The position numbers and the translations under genes were made by a program. Of a stretch of DNA of 5,656 bases, positions 1-5,656 are shown in pieces (position 1 is the stretch's first letter; each line of letters starts with the position of its first letter). Location: contig PMUE01000382.1 in the NCBI GenBank assembly GCA_003167055.1, positions 1 to 5,656 of the forward strand, read 5' to 3'. Under the pieces are notes generated by a model that was given only the letters and a program-made list of their open reading frames with translations, was not told the origin of the DNA and searched no databases. Source of the DNA: Vulcanimicrobiota bacterium. Lineage in GTDB: Bacteria; Vulcanimicrobiota; Vulcanimicrobiia; Vulcanimicrobiales; Vulcanimicrobiaceae.

Positions 1-418
1 AGGGCGGCATCGTGCCGGTGTAGCCGTCGATTGCGGCGATCGCTTCGCCCATGTGTTCGTAAAACGCGCCGCGCTTACCGGCGAGGCGTCCGAGCGCGTG
101 CATGACCGCGGCATAAAACACGCGCCACGTCCCGACCCGATCGATAACGAGTTGCACCGATTCGGGTTGACTCACCGTCGCCATCGGCCCGGCCTGCCGC
201 GCGAGCACGTACGCCAGCCGCGACGGACGAATGTGTTCGGCGACCACGAACTCGCCTTGCGCGATCGCGACCGCGGTTTCGGAAACGGCAATGACGTCGC
301 CGGCGCGCGCGATACCGTGGACCGCGGCCGCCACAAGCGCGGCGAGATCGTCGCCGTCGCGCACGATGCGCGTGCGCACCGGGATCGCCACCACTCCGTC
401 GATGCGCGTAGCCGTCAA
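1..418 (-). CDS. CofE-like (F420-0:gamma-glutamyl ligase family) protein, N-terminal 139 residues, truncated by window edge
   Basis: The frame is open from a TTG at 418-416 to the window edge, giving 139 residues without a stop; the C-terminus lies outside. The translation resembles the F420_ligase family (PF01996): an opening of the form AIPVRTRIV..GDDL (about residues 11-25), then GDVIAVSETAVAIAQG (40-55), a PESVQLVIDRVG stretch (85-96), KRGAFYE (115-121) and AAIDGYTG (128-135) leading into PP. Archaeal and actinobacterial CofE/FbiB add glutamates to F420-0 using GTP. Homologues also occur in bacteria not known to make F420, and this sequence looks closer to that group, so the substrate is unknown. 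The TTG overlaps the murF stop (TTGA) and is preceded by a good Shine-Dalgarno, which supports this start; no ATG occurs in the frame before residue 79. It sits where mraY commonly follows murF, so a wall-related ligase is possible, but that is inference. Family assignment is by motif memory, not by a search. Confidence 0.8.
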   Translation of the reverse strand, partial: MTATRIDGVVAIPVRTRIVRDGDDLAALVAAAVHGIARAGDVIAVSETAVAIAQGEFVVAEHIRPSRLAYVLARQAGPMATVSQPESVQLVIDRVGTWRVFYAAVMHALGRLAGKRGAFYEHMGEAIAAIDGYTGTMPP

Positions 419-1794
419 CGCCGTAACTCCTCGACGATTTCCTCTAACTTGTATTTGCGCGATCCCTTCAACAACACCGCATCGCCGGCGCGCGCGTTAC
501 TGCGTACCCAGCTTGCTGCCTGCTCGTTCGACATGAACGGCACGATGCGCTCCGAGGGCAACCCTGCGCGCCGTGCACCGCGCGCGAGTTCGCCCGCGAA
601 CTCACCGCCCACCAGCATCACATCGACCTTGGTCGCGGCGGCGTGACCGCCGACGCGCCGATGCAAATCCGCCGCTCCCTCGCCAAGCTCGGCCATGCTT
701 GCAAGCAGCGCGATGCGGCGTCCGGCACCTTCCACCGCGAAGGCGTCGAGCGCGGCCATCATCCCAGCCGCATTGGCGTTGTAGGCGTCGTAGATCAGCA
801 CCACGCCGTTGGGGAGCGCGATGCGTTCGTAGCGCCCCTGCGGCAATTCGATTTCGGGAATCGCGTCGACGATTTGCTGCGGCTCGATCCCGTACTCGCG
901 CGCCGCCGCAATCGCGGCCGCCAGATTGGCGCGGTTATGCACGCCGGGTACGCGCGCATCGATCGTGTAGGCGTCGTCACGATCGCCGTCGATCTCGAGC
1001 CAGTGCTGCGCGCCGGCAATCGCACTGACCCGGCCGTGCATCGGAATATCGCTGCCGACGCCGCCGGAAAAGAACCAGTGTGCCGGCCGCGCGAGCGAGG
1101 GCGCGCGGCGAATCGAAGTGACGTCCTGCGCATTGAGAATCGCGCGCGCGCCGGTCGAGAAGATCGCCCACTTGGTCTCTTCGAGTCGTTCGCGCGAGCC
1201 CATGATCTCGAGGTGCGCATCGCCGACGTTGGTGAGAATCGCGAGGTCCGGTCGCGCGGCGCGCGCCAGCGTTTCGATATCGCCGTAGTGTCGCGCGCCC
1301 ATCTCGATCACCAGCACGTCGTGCTTGTCGTTGTCCGCGGCGAGCAACAACTTGCTCACGCCGATCTCGTTGTTTTCATTGGCGGGTGCGGCGAGGATGC
1401 GCGCGCCGTAACGGACGGCCAGCAGTTGCGCGGCAAACGCTTTGGTGGTGGTCTTGCCCGCGCTGCCGGTAATTGCCAGCACGCGGCCGCGAAACAGGGC
1501 GCGTGATGCACTCGCCAGCGCGAGAAAGGCTTGCAACGTGTTCTCAACGACGAGCGTCGTCGTGCCGGGCACCGCGCACTCGGGATCTTCGATTATCAGC
1601 AAGGTCGCGCCGCGTTCGACCGCCTCGCGCGTGTAGGCATGCCCGTCGAAGTGCTCGCCGCGCAGCGCCAAGAACGTTTGGCCCGGCGCGATCGTGCGCG
1701 TGTCGGTACCGACCTCGACGTACGAGGGCGCCGCGTCGATCTCGAGCACGTGCGCGCCGGTCGCCTTCACCGCTTCGTCGAACGTCAGCTTCAT
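415..1794 (-). CDS. murF: UDP-N-acetylmuramoyl-tripeptide--D-alanyl-D-alanine ligase (MurF)
   Basis: MurF is the cytoplasmic ATP-dependent ligase that adds D-Ala-D-Ala to UDP-MurNAc-tripeptide, completing the pentapeptide precursor. The 459-residue length is normal. The N-terminal substrate-binding domain contains DTRTIAPGQTFLAL (31-44) and GEHFDGH (46-52). The central ATPase domain has the P-loop GSAGKTTTK (110-118), the MurF-typical ENNEIGVSKLL (140-150), VIEMGARHYGDI (162-173) and TNVGDAHLE (188-196). K208 in EETKWAIF lies where the Mur ligases carry a carbamylated lysine. The C-terminal domain shows YDAYNANAAGMMAALD (335-350), ELGE (369-372) and LLKGSRKYKLE (441-451). The segment LASMAELG differs slightly from the more usual GDMLELG. 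The ATG overlaps the murE stop as ATGA, with GAGG (1804-1807) 9 nt upstream, so coupled translation is likely. The stop TGA overlaps the next gene's TTG. No truncation or frameshift is seen. Confidence 0.97.
   Translation of the reverse strand: MKLTFDEAVKATGAHVLEIDAAPSYVEVGTDTRTIAPGQTFLALRGEHFDGHAYTREAVERGATLLIIEDPECAVPGTTTLVVENTLQAFLALASASRALFRGRVLAITGSAGKTTTKAFAAQLLAVRYGARILAAPANENNEIGVSKLLLAADNDKHDVLVIEMGARHYGDIETLARAARPDLAILTNVGDAHLEIMGSRERLEETKWAIFSTGARAILNAQDVTSIRRAPSLARPAHWFFSGGVGSDIPMHGRVSAIAGAQHWLEIDGDRDDAYTIDARVPGVHNRANLAAAIAAAREYGIEPQQIVDAIPEIELPQGRYERIALPNGVVLIYDAYNANAAGMMAALDAFAVEGAGRRIALLASMAELGEGAADLHRRVGGHAAATKVDVMLVGGEFAGELARGARRAGLPSERIVPFMSNEQAASWVRSNARAGDAVLLKGSRKYKLEEIVEELRR
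427..432 (-). promoter_or_regulatory. Shine-Dalgarno for the TTG-started CofE-like gene
   Basis: The minus strand reads GAGGAG here, 8 nt before the TTG at 418-416. It lies inside the last codons of murF. This is the strongest ribosome-binding site in the window and decides in favour of the non-standard TTG start. Confidence 0.7.
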
Positions 1795-3242
1795 GCGCGC
1801 GCGCCTCGCGCGGCCAAGGCCTGACGCGCCACGTCCGCGTCGTCGAACGGCAGCGTCTGGCCGCCGATGATTTGATAGGTCTCGTGCCCTTTGCCCGCGA
1901 TCAGCACCACGTCGCCCGGCGCGGCTTCGTCGATCGCGCGCAAAATGGCCGCGCGCCGATCGACCTCGACCACGTGCGCATGCGCACCGATGCCGGTTTC
2001 GATCTCGGCCACGATCGCCGCGGGCGATTCGCTGCGCGGGTTATCGCTCGTCACATAGATGCGGTCGGCGTAGGTCGCCGCGACGCGGCCCATCTCAGGA
2101 CGCTTGCCGCGGTCGCGATCGCCGCCGCAACCGAACACGACCGCCAGCCCGTGCTCCGTCGTCTCGCGCAGCGCGAGCAGCGCGTTCTCGAGCGAATCGG
2201 GCGTGTGCGAATAGTCGACCACGACATCGACGTCGCCGCCGCTGACGTGCTCCATCCGTCCCGGCACGCGGTCGAGCACGTCGAGCCCGTGCGCGGCGGT
2301 CTCGAGATCGATGCCGAGCGTGCGCGCGACGCCGATCGCAGCCAACGCATTCGAGAGGTTGAAAAAGCCGGGGAGATGCACGCGCATCGCCACGCCGTCG
2401 ACCTCGAAGGTCGAGCCTGGCGCGCCGGTCACCACGTTTCGCGCGACGAGGTCGGCCTCGCCGTGCAGCGAGTAGGAGAGCGTGGGCATGCGGTGGCGGA
2501 TTTCGCCGTACCAGCGCGCGCCGTGCTCGTCGTCGATGTTGAGCACCGCGGCTTGCGTCATGCCGAACAGACGATGCTTGGCCGCCGCGTAGGCTTCGAG
2601 TGTTTGATGAAAGTCGAGATGATCGCGGGTGATGTTGGTCAGCGCCGCGACGCGGAAGTGCACGTCTTCGACGCGATCGAGCGCGAGCGCGTGTGAACTG
2701 ACTTCCATCGCGACCGCCCACGCGCCGAGTTCCTTCATCTGCGCGAGCAAGCCGTGCAACTCCGGCGGCAGCGGCGTGGTGTTCTCGAGCGTCCAGCTCT
2801 TGTCGCGAAACTGCGCACCGACCGTACCGATCACGCCGCACGGACGACCCGAGGCTTCGAGGATCGCCGCGATCATGCGCGTGGTCGTGGTCTTGCCGTT
2901 GGTGCCGGTGACGCCGAGCACGTCGAGCGTGCGCGAGGGATCACCGTAGAATGCCGCTGCGAGCACCGACAACGCACGTCGCGTATCCGGCACGGCAATC
3001 GCGGTCACGCCGTCGGGCACACTCAGCGCGCGCGCTTCTTCCACGACGACCGCGACCGCGCCATTTTTAATGGCCGCATCGACGTAGGCATGCCCATCGG
3101 TGTGTTCGCCGGGCACGGCGATGAAGAGCGCGCCGGGCATGACCCGGCGCGAATCGATTTCGACGGCGGCGATCTCGCGCGAGGGATCGCCGATGACGCG
3201 CGTGCTTGCGGGTAAGCGCGCGACGAGCTGCGCGATCGTCAC
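1791..3242 (-). CDS. murE: UDP-N-acetylmuramoyl-L-alanyl-D-glutamate--2,6-diaminopimelate ligase (MurE)
   Basis: MurE is the cytoplasmic ATP-dependent ligase that adds the third stem-peptide residue to UDP-MurNAc-L-Ala-D-Glu. At 483 residues it has the normal length. The N-terminal UDP-binding domain shows DSRRVMPGALFIAVPG (30-45) and DGHAY (49-53). The central domain has the P-loop GVTGTNGKTTTT (110-121), TTPLPPELH (155-163), MEVSSHAL (179-186), NITRDHLDFH (203-212) and K222 in AAAKHRLF, the expected carbamylated lysine. The C-terminal domain has VVDYSHTPDSLENAL (341-355), GCGGDRDRGKRPEMG (371-385), DNPR (400-403) and GKGHETYQ (450-457). DNPR, together with G450 and E454 in the last motif, is the established signature for meso-diaminopimelate as substrate, as opposed to lysine. 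Translation starts at a GTG (3242-3240) that overlaps the PBP stop as GTGA; no clear Shine-Dalgarno is present, so it probably depends on coupling. It overlaps murF by 4 nt. Confidence 0.97.
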   Translation of the reverse strand: MTIAQLVARLPASTRVIGDPSREIAAVEIDSRRVMPGALFIAVPGEHTDGHAYVDAAIKNGAVAVVVEEARALSVPDGVTAIAVPDTRRALSVLAAAFYGDPSRTLDVLGVTGTNGKTTTTRMIAAILEASGRPCGVIGTVGAQFRDKSWTLENTTPLPPELHGLLAQMKELGAWAVAMEVSSHALALDRVEDVHFRVAALTNITRDHLDFHQTLEAYAAAKHRLFGMTQAAVLNIDDEHGARWYGEIRHRMPTLSYSLHGEADLVARNVVTGAPGSTFEVDGVAMRVHLPGFFNLSNALAAIGVARTLGIDLETAAHGLDVLDRVPGRMEHVSGGDVDVVVDYSHTPDSLENALLALRETTEHGLAVVFGCGGDRDRGKRPEMGRVAATYADRIYVTSDNPRSESPAAIVAEIETGIGAHAHVVEVDRRAAILRAIDEAAPGDVVLIAGKGHETYQIIGGQTLPFDDADVARQALAARGARA

Positions 3243-4966
3243 GGGAGCACGCCCGCGTGCAGCATCGCTTCGCGCGCGATCCGCGTAAAGACCGGCCCGG
3301 CGACGGTGCCGCCGTAGTACGCGCCTTGCGGATCTTCGATCTTCACATAGATGACATAACGCGGATGCTCGGCCGGAATCATGCCGATGAACGACGCGGC
3401 GTACGCGCCGGCCGAATATTGCCCGTTGACGACCATCTGCGCGGTGCCGGTTTTGCCGGCGGTGGTGTAGCCGGGAATCTGCGCGACGTCTTTGCCGGTG
3501 CCGCTGGTCACGACCGCGCGCAGAAAGGTGCGCAACTCGGCCGCGATTTTTTCGGAGAAGACGCGGTGCTCGACTTCGGTTGGATAGTGATAGAGCACGT
3601 TGCCGCGCTGATCTTCGATCGCTTGCACGATGCGCGGGCGCAGCAGCATGCCGCCGTTGGCAATCGCGCAGTAGTAGCGCGCCATCGCAATCGGCGTCAC
3701 CGACACGCCCTGGCCGAACGCCATCGTCGGCAGCGAGAGCTCGCTCCAGTGCTCGGGCGCGGGGACGATGCCCGGACTCTCGCCCGGCAACTCGACGTCA
3801 CTGGCGGCGCCGAAGCCGCCGTTGCGCTCCATATCGTAGAAATTTTGTTGGCCGGTCGCAAGGCCCACTTCGGCCGCGCCGACATTGTGCGAATACTCGA
3901 CGATTTCTTCGAGCGTCTCGGTGGTGCCACGCACCGGCATATCGTCGTCAGCGTTGTGAATCGTGTGGCCGTCGAGCGTTAGCGTTTCGCGCGCGGGAAA
4001 GCGCGTTTGCAGATTGACGCGACCCGAGGCAAGCGCTGCCGCGGCCGTCACCAGTTTGAACGTCGATCCGGGCTCGTAGGTATCCGCCACGGCGCGGTCA
4101 TCGTAGTTCCGCTGCGGGTACTTCCAGAAGTGGTTCGGATCGAAGTGCGGGACGTTCGCCATAGCCAGGATCTCACCGGTCCACGGATCCATTACGATCG
4201 CGGTACCGTCTCTCGCGTGATACTTCGCGACTTCTTGATCGAGCGCTTCTTCGGTGACGAACTGCAGGTACGAATCGATGGTGAGTTCGAGGGAGAGACC
4301 GGGCTGCGCGGCTTTGACCACACTTTCGTGCCCAAAGGGAATGGGCCGGCCGAAATCGTCGGTCTCGAGCGTGACCTGCCCGGATTGCCCGCGCAACAGG
4401 TCGTCGAATTGATACTCCAACCCGGAGAGGCCGTTTTCATCGGTGCCGACGAAGCCGAGCACGGTCGAGGCCATATCGCCGACCATATCGATGCGTTTAC
4501 CGGTCGGCTCTTCTTTGAGCGCGATGCCGCCGAGATCGGCTTTGCGTACGCGATCGGCGACTTCGACCGGCACCTTGCGCGCGATCCACACGAACCACAG
4601 TGACTTGTCGTGCAGCTCGGCAATTGTCGGCGAATCGAGTTTGCCGAAGATTGCTTGCAGTTTGCCAACGGTGGCATCGGGATCGGTCAGGTCGTGCGGC
4701 ACGGCGTAGACGCTCTCGGAGGGGAGAGAACGCACCAACACCGTGCCGTTGCGATCGGCAATGAATCCGCGCCGCGCAAACACCTCGACCGTATCGGAGC
4801 GCTGTGCGAGCGCTTTGGCGGCGAGGCTGGGTCCTTGCACGACCTGGACGAGATACAGGCGCCCGCAGAGATACGCGGCCATCAGCGCGCAGAGATAGAA
4901 AAACAGCTTCGCGCGCATCGGTGCGACACGCGCGAAAGCTCGGTTGTGAAGCAGCGAGCGCGCCAC
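3239..4966 (-). CDS. ftsI: Class B penicillin-binding protein, peptidoglycan transpeptidase (FtsI/SpoVD type)
   Basis: This is a bitopic membrane D,D-transpeptidase that cross-links septal peptidoglycan in the divisome; the septal role is inferred from its place between ftsL and murE. Of 575 residues, a short basic cytoplasmic tail leads to one membrane anchor at about 20-43. The PBP dimerisation domain follows, with RRGFIADRNGTVL (65-77) and GLSGLEYQFDDLLRG (179-193). The transpeptidase domain carries all three active-site motifs: STFK (301-304, S301 the nucleophile), SHN (359-361) and KTGT (505-508). The protein ends at GVLP soon after this domain, with no PASTA repeats. The open frame starts at GTG (4966-4964), 3 nt after the ftsL stop, with no good Shine-Dalgarno. 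An ATG at 4918-4916 (residue 17) would also keep the whole anchor and is a real alternative. I prefer the GTG because of the close coupling with ftsL. The symbol ftsI is used by position; pbpB or spoVD would be equally fair. Confidence 0.94.
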   Translation of the reverse strand: MARSLLHNRAFARVAPMRAKLFFYLCALMAAYLCGRLYLVQVVQGPSLAAKALAQRSDTVEVFARRGFIADRNGTVLVRSLPSESVYAVPHDLTDPDATVGKLQAIFGKLDSPTIAELHDKSLWFVWIARKVPVEVADRVRKADLGGIALKEEPTGKRIDMVGDMASTVLGFVGTDENGLSGLEYQFDDLLRGQSGQVTLETDDFGRPIPFGHESVVKAAQPGLSLELTIDSYLQFVTEEALDQEVAKYHARDGTAIVMDPWTGEILAMANVPHFDPNHFWKYPQRNYDDRAVADTYEPGSTFKLVTAAAALASGRVNLQTRFPARETLTLDGHTIHNADDDMPVRGTTETLEEIVEYSHNVGAAEVGLATGQQNFYDMERNGGFGAASDVELPGESPGIVPAPEHWSELSLPTMAFGQGVSVTPIAMARYYCAIANGGMLLRPRIVQAIEDQRGNVLYHYPTEVEHRVFSEKIAAELRTFLRAVVTSGTGKDVAQIPGYTTAGKTGTAQMVVNGQYSAGAYAASFIGMIPAEHPRYVIYVKIEDPQGAYYGGTVAGPVFTRIAREAMLHAGVLP

Positions 4967-4969
4967 CGC

Positions 4970-5395
4970 CTAGAACCAGGCAGCGATAGTATCGAAGAGC
5001 GGTATCTTCGATTTCGCAACCAGGGGTGGTGTGTCGAGGTGCACGACCGCAAAGGTCTGCGCATCGTGCATATGCAGACTCGCGGCGATACCGGCCAGCC
5101 GCTCTTCGGAACTTGCTTGCGCAATGCGATCGTCGAGCCGTGCGGTTTGTTCTTGCAGCGCGTCGCGTTGGTGATGCGCTTTATCGACCGCGTAGGTGAG
5201 GCTCGTGGTGTTGGAGAGGAGCAACACGTAGAGCATCAAGCCGACCAGCGCGATGCACAAGCCGGTGGTCAGCCGCACGACGGCGGTGTAACGAGCGCGC
5301 GACGTTTTGACGATGCGGGTTTGGGTGGCGGTGCGGGCGCTGCGAGGATTCTTGATGCGCGGGCGGTGATCGACTTTGGGTTGAGCCAGGGCCAT
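4970..5395 (-). CDS. ftsL: FtsL-type cell division protein (small bitopic coiled-coil protein)
   Basis: The product has 141 residues and the plan of FtsL/FtsB/DivIC proteins. A basic cytoplasmic tail of about 40 residues, rich in Arg and Lys, precedes one membrane helix at about 43-60 (LTTGLCIALVGLMLYVLLL). A predicted extracytoplasmic coiled coil follows at about 64-95, with charged and Gln residues, and then a short tail (LAGIAASLHMHDAQ, 100-113) that resembles the post-coil segment of FtsL. In known systems FtsL binds FtsB and regulates the septal FtsW-FtsI synthase. Sequence conservation in this family is weak, so the call rests mainly on topology and on the position between rsmH and the class B PBP, which is the standard FtsL locus. 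The ATG lies 3 nt after the rsmH stop, with GGAAGG at 5407-5412. A DivIC/FtsB-like identity cannot be excluded by sequence alone. Confidence 0.85.
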   Translation of the reverse strand: MALAQPKVDHRPRIKNPRSARTATQTRIVKTSRARYTAVVRLTTGLCIALVGLMLYVLLLSNTTSLTYAVDKAHHQRDALQEQTARLDDRIAQASSEERLAGIAASLHMHDAQTFAVVHLDTPPLVAKSKIPLFDTIAAWF

Positions 5396-5398
5396 GGG

Positions 5399-5656
<258 letters not shown>

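Noticed and set aside
53..646. Plus-strand open frame of 197 codons at the left edge
   Set aside because: It covers the CofE-like gene and the end of murF on the other strand, where the minus-strand reading shows family motifs and coupled starts.
643..1506. Plus-strand open frame of 287 codons opposite murF
   Set aside because: Low-complexity Arg-rich product, antisense to conserved MurF motifs; a codon-bias shadow.
1795..1810. CG-rich alternating tract near the murE-murF junction, considered as a repeat or regulatory element
   Set aside because: Short, and explained by Arg/Ala codons at the MurE C-terminus in GC-rich DNA; similar GCGCGC runs occur throughout the window.
1473..2696. Plus-strand open frame of 407 codons opposite murF and murE
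   Set aside because: It is Arg-, Ala- and His-rich with no recognisable motif and lies antisense to two well-supported Mur ligases. Strong third-position GC bias makes long antisense frames common here.
2095..2841. Minus-strand out-of-frame open frame of 248 codons within murE
   Set aside because: Very Arg-rich product in another frame of an intact murE; no independent support.
3206..3982. Plus-strand open frame of 258 codons opposite the PBP
   Set aside because: Antisense to the transpeptidase domain, with no family features; a shadow.

Overview
This window is almost entirely one tightly packed minus-strand gene cluster for cell-wall synthesis and cell division (a dcw cluster). In transcription order, from high to low coordinates, it reads: 3' end of rsmH (mraW), a small FtsL-type membrane protein, a class B penicillin-binding protein (FtsI/SpoVD type), murE, murF, and the start of a gene for a protein related to coenzyme F420-0:glutamate ligase (CofE). 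No stretch of more than a few bases lies between genes, and no internal promoter, terminator, RNA gene, repeat array or mobile element is visible. The DNA is GC-rich with strong third-position GC bias, so many long antisense and out-of-frame ORFs appear; I regard them as shadows.

The organism is a bacterium that makes peptidoglycan with meso-diaminopimelate, because MurE carries the DNPR signature. The PBP ends after the transpeptidase domain and has no PASTA repeats, unlike many Firmicutes and Actinobacteria homologues. A deep-branching, GC-rich, largely uncultured phylum (for example Eremiobacterota/Vulcanimicrobiota) would fit, but this taxon guess is weak and rests on general impression only.

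The genes form a functional series. RsmH methylates 16S rRNA and is the usual first or second gene of the cluster. FtsL and the class B PBP act together in the divisome. MurE and MurF add the third residue (mDAP) and the D-Ala-D-Ala dipeptide to the UDP-MurNAc peptide. Every junction is suited to translational coupling: two have the next start 3 nt after the stop, and three are 4-nt overlaps of the form NTGA, using GTG, ATG and TTG as starts in turn. The gene after murF, where mraY is usually found, is instead a CofE-like ligase, which raises the possibility of a peptidoglycan-related role.

The most striking observation is at the right edge. The reading frame that ends as a normal RsmH C-terminus begins, in the same frame, with about 30 residues that look like the C-terminus of UvrA (switch-histidine region and the DLGPE motif). 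The two halves meet at a short peptide, GGRIVA, that both families can share. The UvrA-like part also has a different third-position composition. This is either an assembly chimera at a microhomology or, less likely, a real gene fusion. Both window ends cut through genes.
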